The notes under the pieces are model-generated. The model did no database searches. It was not told where the DNA came from and was given only the letters and a program-made list of their open reading frames with translations. Below, piece by piece: positions 7,176-14,218 of a DNA stretch of 19,494 bases (the stretch's first letter is position 1; the number at the start of each line of letters is the position of its first letter). Source of the DNA: GCA-2748575 sp033722575 (lineage in GTDB: Bacteria; Pseudomonadota; Gammaproteobacteria; Pseudomonadales; Ketobacteraceae); assembly GCA_033722575.1 (NCBI GenBank), contig JAWVYU010000048.1:1-19494 (forward strand), given 5' to 3'. Position numbers and translations under genes: made by a program.

Positions 7176-8747
7176 TTATTTCACTACCGGTGGGGTGGTG
7201 AATGAGTGATAGGGTGCCGGCGAGGGCAGGGTCCACTCCAGACCTTCGGCGCCTTCCCACACCTGATCACTGGCTTTTTCGCCTTTCTTGCGAACGCAGC
7301 AGTCCCAGATCACCCACACAAAGATCAGCTGACTCAGGCCGAACCAGAAGCCACCGATACTGGCTATCTGGTTCCAGTCGGTGAACTGTACGGCGTAGTC
7401 AGCATAGCGGCGTGGCATGCCGGCCAGGCCAATAAAGTGCATGGGGAAGAACAATACGTTCACGGAAATCAGCGACGACCAGAAGTGTCTTTTGGCCCAC
7501 TTTTCGTTATACATGCGGCCCGTCCATTTGGGCAGCCAGTAGTACACCGCTGCCATAATGGAGAAGATGGCGCCGCTTACCAGAACATAGTGGAAGTGTG
7601 CCACCACAAAGTAGGTGTCGTGATATTGCTGATCCACCGGTGCGATAGCCAGCATCAGCCCGGAGAAGCCGCCAATGGTAAACAGGATCACGAAGGCAAT
7701 GGCAAACAGCATGGGGGTTTCAAAGGTCATGGAACCTTTCCACATGGTGGCCACCCAGTTAAATACCTTAACCCCCGTGGGCACCGCAATCAGCATCGTC
7801 ATGTACATGTAGAACAGATTGCCGGCCAGCGGCAGCCCCACAGTAAACATGTGGTGAGCCCACACAACAAATGACAGGAAGGCGATGGATGCGGTTGCGT
7901 ACACCATTGAGGCATAACCGAATAGTGGCTTGCGCGCAAAGGTGGGCAGGATAGCGGATACGATACCGAAGGAGGGCAGTATCATGATGTACACTTCAGG
8001 ATGCCCGAAGAACCAGAAAATATGCTGGAAGAGCACCGGGTCACCGCCGCCGGCGGCATCGAAGAAGGAAGTGCCGAAGTGACGATCTGTGAGCATCATG
8101 GTCACCACACCTGCCAGTACCGGCATAACCGCAATCAGCAGGAAGGCAGTGATCAGCCAGGTCCATACGAACAGGGGCATTTTCATCAGGGTCATGCCAG
8201 GTGCGCGCATGTTGAAAATAGTGACGATCACGTTAACAGCACCCATGATGGATGACACACCCATCATGTGCACGGAGAAAATGAAAAAGTCGGTAGACTC
8301 GGGTCCGAACTTGGTGGACAGCGGTGCGTAGAAAGTCCAGCCGAAGTTGGGGGCGTCTCCCATGCCGAAGAAAGACTTAACCGCCGCAAAAATCAGAATT
8401 CCGAAAGCAAACGGCAGAATCCAGAAGCTCCAGTTATTCAGCCGGGGCAGGGCCATGTCCGGCGCCCCCAGCATCATCGGTACCATGTAGTTGGCCAGGC
8501 CCACAAAGGCCGGCATCACCGCGCCGAATACCATGATCAGCCCGTGGAGGGTTGTCATCTGGTTGAAGAAGTTGGGGTCAACCAGCTGCAGGCCGGGCGA
8601 AAAAAGTTCCGCCCGGATAATCATGGCAAAGGCGCCGCCAATCAGAAACATGATCAGTGAAAAGATCAGGTAAAGCGCACCGATATCTTTGTGATTGGTG
8701 GTGGTGAACATTCTTTTGTAGAACGGTTTCGTTGGTCCGTGTCCCAT
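7176..8747 (-). CDS. ctaD: Cytochrome c oxidase subunit I (aa3-type, catalytic)
   Basis: Catalytic subunit reducing oxygen to water at the heme a3-CuB centre while pumping protons. The 523-residue, twelve-helix protein carries all key residues: H68 (TLHGLIM) and H386 for heme a, H384 (HFHY) for heme a3, and H249, H298 and H299 for CuB. Y253 is in place for the His-Tyr cross-link in GHPEVY. D97 (GAPDMALPR) and E251 mark the D-channel and K327 (TGVKVFNW) the K-channel, so this is an A-type oxidase of the A1 (Glu-containing) class. Strong AAGGAGGG ribosome binding site, overlapping the end of ctaC with a 13-base gap between genes. ctaG follows. Confidence 0.98.
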   Translation of the reverse strand: MGHGPTKPFYKRMFTTTNHKDIGALYLIFSLIMFLIGGAFAMIIRAELFSPGLQLVDPNFFNQMTTLHGLIMVFGAVMPAFVGLANYMVPMMLGAPDMALPRLNNWSFWILPFAFGILIFAAVKSFFGMGDAPNFGWTFYAPLSTKFGPESTDFFIFSVHMMGVSSIMGAVNVIVTIFNMRAPGMTLMKMPLFVWTWLITAFLLIAVMPVLAGVVTMMLTDRHFGTSFFDAAGGGDPVLFQHIFWFFGHPEVYIMILPSFGIVSAILPTFARKPLFGYASMVYATASIAFLSFVVWAHHMFTVGLPLAGNLFYMYMTMLIAVPTGVKVFNWVATMWKGSMTFETPMLFAIAFVILFTIGGFSGLMLAIAPVDQQYHDTYFVVAHFHYVLVSGAIFSIMAAVYYWLPKWTGRMYNEKWAKRHFWSSLISVNVLFFPMHFIGLAGMPRRYADYAVQFTDWNQIASIGGFWFGLSQLIFVWVIWDCCVRKKGEKASDQVWEGAEGLEWTLPSPAPYHSFTTPPVVK

Positions 8748-8760
8748 GCTTTAACCCTCC

Positions 8761-9984
8761 TTATTCGCTGACTACGTCACGAGGTTGAACAACATCGACA
8801 CCATCGGAAGGCACGTTACCCCAGGCATTACGCTCATAGGTGATAATCGCAGCAATGGTGGCCGGATCCAGTACGCCTTTAAACGCAGGCATGGCGTTTT
8901 TACCGTTATTCACGATATCAATATGTGCTTGCACATCGCCGACAGCGATGCCAGCGCCTACCAGAGAGGGGAAGGTGGGAGGCAGGCCCTGGCCGTTCAC
9001 CTGGTGACAGGCAGAGCAGCGGGCGTTGTAATCTTTCTCACCCTTGGCCATCAGCTCTTCCTTGGTGAAGGTTTTGTTCACGCTGCTGGCAGCGGCTTTT
9101 TCTGCTTTTGCCTGTTCAGCTTCTGCCTTGGCCAGCCATTTCTCGAATTCCTCGGGTGAGCGGGCATCAACGACAATGGGCATGAAAGCGTGATCCTTGC
9201 CGCACAGTTCCGCACACTGGCCACGGTAAATGCCGGTTTTGCCATCCGGAACATTTACCCAGAGCTCATTGATAAAGCCGGGAATGGCGTCTTTCTTGAT
9301 GGCGAAGTCCGGGATCCACCAGGCATGGATCACGTCATCCGAGGTAATCAGAAAGCGTACTTTTTTGCCGGTGGGAATCACCAGGGGGTTATCGACCTCA
9401 ATATTGTAGGTCTCGTTGAACTCCGGATACTGTTGCTCCGGATTGTAACGGTCGGATGCCTGGTTGTGGGGCCACAGTCCCCAGGAGTACTTCGGCCGCT
9501 CAATCTGGTCGCGGGGAGTGCTGAGCACGCTCAGAAAGTCCAGGTTAATGTCTGTGCTGCCTTCATACTCAAGATACTCGTAGTGCCACTTCCACTGGGA
9601 GCCGGTGATTTTCACCGTGAGCGCTGAGTCCCGGGTATCGGACATGGCGATCAGGGCTTTGGTTGCCGGTACCGCCATAATAATGAGGATGACAAAGGGA
9701 ATCACGGTCCAGATAATTTCCACAGCGGTGCTTTCGTGGAACTGGGAGGCCTTGTGTCCTTTGGACTTTCGGTGTTTCAGAATCGAATAAAACATCGCGC
9801 CAAAGACGACGACACCGATTGCGACACACCACCACAGCATAATCCGATGCATATCGAATATCTGCTGACTGACGTCAGTGACCCCCGGGGTCATGTCCAG
9901 TTGCCAGTCTGCCAGCGCGTTGCCACTGGCAACGGCAAGGGCTGTCAGCGCAGCAATTGAACAGGGTTTGCGTAATGACTGCAT
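8761..9984 (-). CDS. ctaC: Cytochrome c oxidase subunit II with fused C-terminal cytochrome c domain
   Basis: Subunit II accepts electrons from cytochrome c through the binuclear CuA centre. The 407-residue protein has, in order, a signal peptide (about 1-25, ending NALA), two transmembrane helices (about 48-70 and 90-112), and the cupredoxin domain. The CuA ligands are H220 (DDVIHAWW), C257, E259, C261, H265 and M268 (GQCAELCGKDHAFMP). An Ala/Glu/Lys-rich linker (about 280-310) follows. A fused class I cytochrome c domain carries C323-SA-C326-H327 and probable axial Met365 (KNAMPAF). The fusion makes the enzyme caa3-like, with a built-in electron-entry heme. It is the first gene of the operon; AGGGAG precedes the ATG. 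Confidence 0.97.
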   Translation of the reverse strand: MQSLRKPCSIAALTALAVASGNALADWQLDMTPGVTDVSQQIFDMHRIMLWWCVAIGVVVFGAMFYSILKHRKSKGHKASQFHESTAVEIIWTVIPFVILIIMAVPATKALIAMSDTRDSALTVKITGSQWKWHYEYLEYEGSTDINLDFLSVLSTPRDQIERPKYSWGLWPHNQASDRYNPEQQYPEFNETYNIEVDNPLVIPTGKKVRFLITSDDVIHAWWIPDFAIKKDAIPGFINELWVNVPDGKTGIYRGQCAELCGKDHAFMPIVVDARSPEEFEKWLAKAEAEQAKAEKAAASSVNKTFTKEELMAKGEKDYNARCSACHQVNGQGLPPTFPSLVGAGIAVGDVQAHIDIVNNGKNAMPAFKGVLDPATIAAIITYERNAWGNVPSDGVDVVQPRDVVSE

Positions 9985-10007
9985 TCATCTACTCCCTGGT
10001 TTTCTTA

Positions 10008-10036
10008 GTTATAAAGCCTAAATGTTGGAACGACAA
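10008..10036 (-). promoter_or_regulatory. ctaC: Probable sigma-70 promoter of the cytochrome oxidase operon
   Basis: On the minus strand, TTGTCG (10031-10036) and TATAAC (10008-10013) are separated by exactly 17 bases. Transcription would start near 10001, giving a leader of about 17 bases before the ctaC ATG. The -10 matches 5 of 6 consensus bases and the -35 matches 4 of 6. Confidence 0.55.
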
Positions 10037-10208
10037 CGTGCTTGCGCGGCTGTCGAGCCTTAAGCTTGAGGGCCTGAAGATGCAAAAAGCCGAGAAATGA
10101 GAAGAGCCATCTCAGCGTCTGCCACAAGCCGGATGGACATAATCGGGGAGAGCTACATTCAGTAAAGAGGAGTCACTGACCAGAACTGCCATTGCAAATG
10201 CAGGTTCG

Positions 10209-10249
10209 TTGATCAACATCAATCACTTTTATACGGTCACTACTATAAT
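10209..10249 (+). promoter_or_regulatory. FNR/Anr-type box with class II promoter geometry
   Basis: TTGAT-CAAC-ATCAA (10209-10222) is a perfect match to the FNR/Anr consensus TTGAT-N4-ATCAA. A perfect TATAAT lies at 10244-10249. With a start near 10256 the box is centred about 41 bases upstream, the usual place for an FNR-activated class II promoter. On the opposite strand no -10 is seen at the matching distance, so the direction is rightward. The DUF1820 gene, 400 bases on, is the first protein gene downstream. Confidence 0.65.
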
Positions 10250-10436
10250 GTCCGGCCTAGTAGTTGTTGATGAAAGCCTGCTTGACTCCCCCCATAGCGA
10301 GTGCTGAAATCAGCCAGCCAGTCAGGAAGAAATCTGCCAAAAGTTTCTCGTTACTGAGTTGTTGCTATTTTGCGTACTGGTTGTCTAGCTCTGTCCGGAC
10401 CGGTGTTACAAGCCCGTTTATCCCCAATTTTTACGG

Positions 10437-10457
10437 GAAAAGGCGATACGCTCGCCT
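10437..10457 (-). terminator. Leftward terminator-like hairpin with no obvious gene to terminate
   Basis: Stem AGGCGA/TCGCCT (10441-10446, 10452-10457) with a 5-base loop, followed on the minus strand by TTTTCCCG. A second 6-bp hairpin CCTCTG/CAGAGG (10459-10476) sits directly next to it. The T-run is short, so this is only a moderate terminator. Confidence 0.4.
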
Positions 10458-10530
10458 CCCTCTGATTGCCCAGAGGTAATCTAAGTCCTTGCTGCAGCGA
10501 TGTCTAGTCGTCAGAGGAAAAAATCCATAA

Positions 10531-10571
10531 TTAACCGTTACTTGGTGGGTGTTTGTGGTTAAAAAATAACC
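10531..10571. repeat. Overlapping inverted repeats upstream of the DUF1820 gene
   Basis: TTAACC (10531-10536) is repeated in reverse as GGTTAA (10557-10562), and GGTTA (10557-10561) forms a second inverted repeat with TAACC (10567-10571) across five A. This could be an operator for a dimeric repressor or chance in AT-rich sequence. Confidence 0.3.
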
Positions 10572-10663
10572 TTGTGCGGTGCGATTAATTTTTCTTCGCC
10601 ATCAATGGCTGATTTGTGGGAAAATATCAGGCTAACCGATCAGAATGTATGGATTGCGAACGC

Positions 10664-11002
10664 ATGAGTGAACCCATTTTCCGCATTGCTTTTTTCAACC
10701 AGAACGAGGTTTACGAGATTTATGCTCGCCAGATATACCAGAGCGAGATATATGGCTTTGTTGAAATCGAGGAGTTTGTCTTCGGGGAGCGCTCCCAGGT
10801 GGTGGTGGATCCCAGCGAGGAGCGCCTGAAACAGCAATTCAACGGGGTGCAGCGCAGTTTTATCCCCATGCACGCCATTATCCGTATCGATGAAGTGGAA
10901 AAAGAGGGGGTTGCCAAAATCACTGAGGCCAAAACCGGCAATATTACCCATTTTCCCGGTGTGCCCCTTGGACCGGGGCGGGGAGGGCCAAAAGGTTCCT
11001 GA
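10664..11002 (+). CDS. DUF1820 family protein
   Basis: Small soluble protein of unknown function found widely in gammaproteobacteria. From the ATG at 10664 it is 112 residues and begins MSEPIFRIAFFNQ, the usual family N-terminus. The conserved core follows: VYEIYARQIYQSEIYGFVEIEEFVFGER, VVDPSEERLKQQF, and FIPMHAIIRIDEVEKEG. The C-terminal tail is Gly/Pro-rich (PLGPGRGGPKGS). The frame stays open 16 codons upstream to a GTG at 10616, but that extension is unlike the family and no better ribosome binding site is seen, so I prefer 10664. It stands alone on the plus strand, downstream of the FNR-type promoter and ahead of the 78-residue gene. Confidence 0.9.
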   Translation: MSEPIFRIAFFNQNEVYEIYARQIYQSEIYGFVEIEEFVFGERSQVVVDPSEERLKQQFNGVQRSFIPMHAIIRIDEVEKEGVAKITEAKTGNITHFPGVPLGPGRGGPKGS

Positions 11003-11199
11003 CAAAATGGCTCAGTTACAAAAAATCTGACCGTTTATCTCCATTTTAGATGCATTCATAAGCAATTTGCTTGATAATTCTCCGTGTCTAATCTAATTGT
11101 GTAGGCTGATAAGTCCTGATCTGTGATTAGATTCGGGGAGTTTGTTCGGTGCTGGCTGCTATGGATGCAGCTGATGCTAATGGAGTTAGGAAATCGCGT

Positions 11200-11436
11200 A
11201 TGTTGAAAAAGGAACCTATTGGGGCGCGCTACAGTTTGGATCGGCTTGAAACCATGGTGTTACAAGACATCGAACGGCTCACCCAGCAACTCGCTCGTTT
11301 AGAAGTGTCAGACAGCTTTGACGACACACGGATTGCCACAGCAGAAACCTACCGGGAAATGATCGGTATGCGTAAAAAACTGTTGGAGGAAATTCGCGAA
11401 AAGTCACAACAATTCAGAAAGGCCGAGGCCGTTTAA
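11200..11436 (+). CDS. Small charged protein of unknown function, probably coiled-coil
   Basis: I do not recognise this 78-residue protein. The ATG at 11200 is preceded by AGGA at a spacing of 8 bases. A longer reading from a GTG at 11149 would add 17 residues but has no ribosome binding site. The sequence is highly charged and helical: residues 13-36 (LDRLETMVLQDIERL and on) and 44-73 (TAETYREMIGMRKKLLEEI) have heptad-like hydrophobic spacing, separated by an acidic turn (VSDSFDD). This suggests a two-helix coiled-coil hairpin. There are no cysteines, signal peptide or membrane helix. A strong terminator lies 29 bases after the stop, supporting a real transcription unit, possibly with DUF1820, from which it is separated by 197 bases. 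Confidence 0.72.
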   Translation: MLKKEPIGARYSLDRLETMVLQDIERLTQQLARLEVSDSFDDTRIATAETYREMIGMRKKLLEEIREKSQQFRKAEAV

Positions 11437-11464
11437 GCGGAGCTCGCCTGTTCAATCGTCTCTC

Positions 11465-11491
11465 AAACGCCGGCTGCCCGCCGGCGTTTTT
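11465..11491 (+). terminator. Rho-independent terminator after the 78-residue protein gene
   Basis: Stem ACGCCGGC/GCCGGCGT (11467-11474, 11480-11487) with a TGCCC loop, extended by A-T pairs and ending in five T on the plus strand. Confidence 0.88.
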
Positions 11492-11620
11492 GCAGATACG
11501 CTGATTCCCTTATCCTGTTAAATCCTGGACCTGATTCAATTACGGTGATTGTTGTCGCCGGGGTGTGTGCTGCGGTATCTGCGGCAGAATGACGGTAAGG
11601 CGCCCTGAAAAGACAAAGCC

Positions 11621-11659
11621 CATAAAAACAAAGGCCCGGCGCTTTCACGCCGGGCCTTT
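11621..11659 (-). terminator. Terminator downstream of tRNA-Met
   Basis: Perfect 12-bp stem (11630-11641 with 11648-11659) around a 6-base loop, followed on the minus strand by TTTGTTTTTATG. It begins 10 bases past the tRNA 3' end. Confidence 0.88.
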
Positions 11660-11668
11660 GATCTGTAG

Positions 11669-11745
11669 TGGTGGCTATGCCCTGATTCGAACAGGGGACC
11701 CCATCATTATGAGTGATGTGCTCTAACCAGCTGAGCTACATAGCC
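11669..11745 (-). tRNA. tRNA-Met (CAT), elongator type
   Basis: A 77-base cloverleaf read on the minus strand. The acceptor arm GGCTATG pairs with CATAGCC, followed by A and an encoded CCA. D-arm AGCTCAGCTGGTTAGAGC, anticodon loop CTCATAA (anticodon CAT), and T-arm with GTTCGAATC are all present. The sequence closely resembles elongator tRNA-Met of E. coli; the initiator would start with an unpaired C. It has its own promoter and terminator. Confidence 0.96.
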
Positions 11746-11762
11746 AAAATTCGAGGGCGCAG

Positions 11763-11791
11763 ATTTTCTCAATCTTGCTATTTGATGTCAA
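11763..11791 (-). promoter_or_regulatory. Promoter of tRNA-Met
   Basis: On the minus strand a perfect TTGACA (11786-11791) is followed after exactly 17 bases by GAAAAT (11763-11768). A GC-rich stretch (GCGCCC) then follows around the start site, as is common for stringently controlled stable-RNA promoters. The predicted start is about 10 bases before the tRNA. Confidence 0.72.
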
Positions 11792-11807
11792 TTGTTTTGG
11801 CAGGCAA

Positions 11808-12899
11808 TTAGACATTAAACCGAAAATGGATCACGTCGCCGTCCTGCACAATGTAGTCTTTGCCTTCCAGCCGCCATTTACCGGCTTCCTTGGCGCCCTG
11901 TTCGCCGTTATTGGCCACGTAATCCTCGTAGGCAACCACTTCTGCGCGGATAAAGCCTTTTTCAAAATCTGTGTGGATGACGCCCGCGGCCTGAGGCGCT
12001 GTGGCGCCGATTCTGGTGGTCCAGGCACGGACTTCCTTGGGGCCGGCGGTGAAATAGGTTTGCAGGCCCAGCAGTTTGTAGCCGGCGCGGATCACGCGAT
12101 CCAGGCCGGGCTCTTCCATGCCCAGATCATTCAGAAACTCTGCTTTTTCCTCATCTTCCAGTTCGGCAATCTCGGATTCGATCTTGGCGCAGATAGCCAC
12201 CACTTCGGCGCTTTCCTTCTCCGCCAGTTCCCGCACCTGATCCAGCAGGGGGTTGTCCTCAAAGCCGTCTTCTTCCACGTTGGCGATGTACATGGTGGGT
12301 TTCATGGTCAGCAGATTCAGGGACCGGATAATCTGGAGCTCGTTTTTGTCCAGCTCAAAGGCCCGTGCAGGTAGCCCCTGATCCAGGTGGGGCTGCAGCT
12401 TTTCCAGTACATTTTTACGGGCGATGGCTTCCTTGTCGCCGGATTTGGACTGCTTGATGGCTTTTTGCAGTGCCTTGTCCACGGATTCCAGGTCCGCCAG
12501 GGCCAGCTCCGTGTTAATCACCTCGATATCTTCCAGAGGGTTGACCTTGCCCGCCACATGTACGATGTTGCCGTCATCAAAGCAGCGCACCACATGGGCG
12601 ATGGCGTCGGTTTCCCGGATGTTGGCCAGGAACTGGTTACCCAGGCCCTCGCCCTTGGAGGCGCCCGCCACCAGCCCGGCAATATCCACAAATTCCATGG
12701 CAGTGGGGATAACTTTCTGGGGCTTGACGATGTCCACCAGCCTGTCGATGCGCTGATCCGGTACACTCACCACGCCGGTATTGGGCTCAATGGTGCAGAA
12801 CGGAAAGTTTTCCGCGTCAATGCCCGCTTTGGTCAGAGCGTTGAACAGTGTTGATTTGCCGACGTTGGGAAGGCCAACGATGCCACATTGAATGCCCAT
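11808..12899 (-). CDS. ychF: YchF/Obg-family ATPase, ribosome-associated
   Basis: YchF is a universally conserved P-loop protein of the Obg group that prefers ATP to GTP and interacts with the ribosome. The 363-residue length is standard. Residues 9-17 form the P-loop GLPNVGKST, 72-76 the G3 region DIAGL, and the usual NKxD is replaced by N207-VEE, the change that accounts for ATP preference in this family. A coiled-coil insertion (about 130-190) and a C-terminal TGS domain (about 280-363, ending KDYIVQDGDVIHFRFNV) complete the architecture. It follows pth by 9 bases, the common gammaproteobacterial pair. It is the last gene of the prs-rplY-pth-ychF series before the tRNA-Met promoter. Confidence 0.97.
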   Translation of the reverse strand: MGIQCGIVGLPNVGKSTLFNALTKAGIDAENFPFCTIEPNTGVVSVPDQRIDRLVDIVKPQKVIPTAMEFVDIAGLVAGASKGEGLGNQFLANIRETDAIAHVVRCFDDGNIVHVAGKVNPLEDIEVINTELALADLESVDKALQKAIKQSKSGDKEAIARKNVLEKLQPHLDQGLPARAFELDKNELQIIRSLNLLTMKPTMYIANVEEDGFEDNPLLDQVRELAEKESAEVVAICAKIESEIAELEDEEKAEFLNDLGMEEPGLDRVIRAGYKLLGLQTYFTAGPKEVRAWTTRIGATAPQAAGVIHTDFEKGFIRAEVVAYEDYVANNGEQGAKEAGKWRLEGKDYIVQDGDVIHFRFNV

Positions 12900-12908
12900 G
12901 CTATGTCT

Positions 12909-13499
12909 CTACTTTGCTTTGAATCGGTGAAGTTGGTTCATGGTTTTTTCAGCGTTGCCATTGACAATATCGATGGTGTGCCCCAGGGCTTCATCGATTG
13001 CCTGATCGATAAGGTCTTTTTCTTTCTGAGGTGCTTTGCTGAGTACGAAGCCACTCACCTGGCGGGCGTCACCCGGATGGCCGATGCCAATCCGCAGGCG
13101 CGCAAAATTCTTGTTATTGCCCAGTCTGGCAATGATGTCCCGCAGACCGTTGTGGCCTCCGTGGCCGCCGCCCTGTTTCAGACGGATTACGCCGGGATCA
13201 AGATCAAGCTCGTCATGAGCCACCAGGATGTTTTCCGTGGGTATCTTGAAGAAGTTTGCCAGCGGGCCAACGGACTGACCGCTGAGATTCATGAAAGTCT
13301 GTGGGATCAGCAGACGAACGTCGCGTCCATCGATGGTTGTGCGACCGGTCAGGCCATGGTATTTGCTGTCCGCTGTGAGAGGAGTGTTAAGCCGATGAGC
13401 CAGCCGCTCAACGAACCAGGCGCCGGCATTGTGGCGAGTGTCTTCGTACTGCTGGCCCGGGTTGCCCAGGCCAACGATTAGATCGATTCCCGCTTTCAA
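12909..13499 (-). CDS. pth: Peptidyl-tRNA hydrolase
   Basis: This enzyme releases peptides from peptidyl-tRNA dropped by stalled ribosomes. The 196-residue protein carries the active-site set in register with the E. coli enzyme: N13 (GLGNPG), catalytic H23 (TRHNAG), N71 (FMNLSG), D96 (AHDELD) and N117 (GGHNGL). The start is unusual. No ATG or GTG fits the conserved N-terminus, and the reading begins at TTG (13497-13499) with AGGCG about 6 bases upstream. It lies 20 bases after rplY and 9 before ychF, so the three translation genes are probably co-transcribed. Confidence 0.96.
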   Translation of the reverse strand: MKAGIDLIVGLGNPGQQYEDTRHNAGAWFVERLAHRLNTPLTADSKYHGLTGRTTIDGRDVRLLIPQTFMNLSGQSVGPLANFFKIPTENILVAHDELDLDPGVIRLKQGGGHGGHNGLRDIIARLGNNKNFARLRIGIGHPGDARQVSGFVLSKAPQKEKDLIDQAIDEALGHTIDIVNGNAEKTMNQLHRFKAK

Positions 13500-13519
13500 T
13501 GTGGCGCCTGTGATTGCTG

Positions 13520-14161
13520 TTAGTCTTCCGAAGAGGCGTCTTGGCCTTCACCTTCGGCTGCTTCGTCTTCGCTGGAGCCCTTCGGTGCGTTGACGCTTAC
13601 AATCGGCTGATCGTGGTCAGCGCCCAGTTGCAGGAAGGGAATCTCCACGCCAGCCGGCAGCTTGATATCTGACAGGTGGAGGGTATCGCCCACCTTCAGT
13701 TCTGTCATGTCCACTTCCAGATATTCCGGCAGGTCTTTTGCCAGACACTGGATTTCTACTTCTGACATCTGGTGGTTGATAATGCCGCCCTGCAATTTGG
13801 CGCCGTGGCACTTGTCTTCGTTGATGAAGTGAATCGGTACCTGCATGGTCAGCTTGTGAGTGGCGTCGATGCGCTGGAAATCGGCGTGCATGACAAAACC
13901 CTTGGAGGGGTGGCGCTGCATGTCCTTGATGACCGCTTTCTCTTCTTTTCCTTCCAGGATCAGGGTCAGAACGTGGGAATAGAAAGCCTCGTTTGCGCTG
14001 GCCTTGACAACCTCGTTGGCCATCAGGCTGATGGGGGTCGGCTCTTTGTCAGCGCCATAGAGAATCGCAGGTACTTTGCCTTCGAGACGACGCAGGCGGC
14101 GGCTCGCACCTTTCCCTTGCGCCTCACGAAGTTCGGCTGTTAAGGTAAATTCGTCAGACAT
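13520..14161 (-). CDS. rplY: 50S ribosomal protein L25 (long Ctc/TL5 form)
   Basis: L25 binds 5S rRNA in the large ribosomal subunit. From the ATG at 14161 the protein has 213 residues: an N-terminal 5S-binding domain (about 1-95, with GKGASRRLRRLEGKVPAILYG), the C-terminal TL5/Ctc beta domain (about 96-190, VPIHFINE through VGDTLHLSDIKLP), and an acidic tail rich in Glu and Asp. This is the long form, not the roughly 94-residue E. coli form. The frame is open further upstream to 14491, but AAGGAGA sits 6 bases before the 14161 ATG and the family N-terminus matches there, so the shorter start is clear. A terminator-like hairpin lies just upstream. Confidence 0.96.
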   Translation of the reverse strand: MSDEFTLTAELREAQGKGASRRLRRLEGKVPAILYGADKEPTPISLMANEVVKASANEAFYSHVLTLILEGKEEKAVIKDMQRHPSKGFVMHADFQRIDATHKLTMQVPIHFINEDKCHGAKLQGGIINHQMSEVEIQCLAKDLPEYLEVDMTELKVGDTLHLSDIKLPAGVEIPFLQLGADHDQPIVSVNAPKGSSEDEAAEGEGQDASSED

Positions 14162-14182
14162 TTTTTGTCTCCTTCGTTTAGT

Positions 14183-14218
14183 AAAAACCGCTGATACCTT
14201 GCGACCAGATATCAGCGG
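14183..14218 (-). terminator. Terminator or attenuator hairpin between prs and rplY
   Basis: Perfect 9-bp stem CCGCTGATA/TATCAGCGG (14188-14196, 14210-14218) with a 13-base loop, followed on the minus strand by five T. It ends only about 9 bases before the rplY ribosome binding site, and no promoter is visible between, so partial termination or attenuation is plausible. Confidence 0.65.

Larger units (their letters stand above)
10037..10663. other. Long intergenic region between ctaC and the DUF1820 gene
   Basis: About 630 bases with no convincing protein gene. It contains an FNR-type box with a matching -10 reading right (10209-10249), two tandem hairpins (10441-10476), a palindromic GTCCGGAC near 10394, and overlapping inverted repeats before the DUF1820 gene (10531-10571). 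A possible 71-codon plus frame at 10264-10479 begins with TTG, lacks a ribosome binding site and resembles no family I know, so I treat it as noncoding. Part of the region may be a transcribed leader or small RNA. Confidence 0.6.

Noticed and set aside
10264..10479. 71-codon plus-strand frame downstream of the FNR-type promoter
   Set aside because: TTG start, no ribosome binding site, no recognisable family or membrane/signal pattern. It is kept only as a possible part of a noncoding transcript.
10616..10663. 16-residue N-terminal extension of DUF1820 from a GTG
   Set aside because: Family members begin at the MSEP-type start; the extension is not family-like and has no better ribosome binding site.
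11087..11131. TCTAATC/GATTAGA inverted repeat upstream of the small protein gene
   Set aside because: Only 7 bases per arm with a 31-base spacer in AT-rich sequence; chance occurrence is likely and no promoter fits around it.
11463..11648. 61-codon minus-strand frame between the small protein gene and tRNA-Met
   Set aside because: It overlaps both the plus-strand terminator and the tRNA terminator region, has no ribosome binding site and no recognisable sequence.
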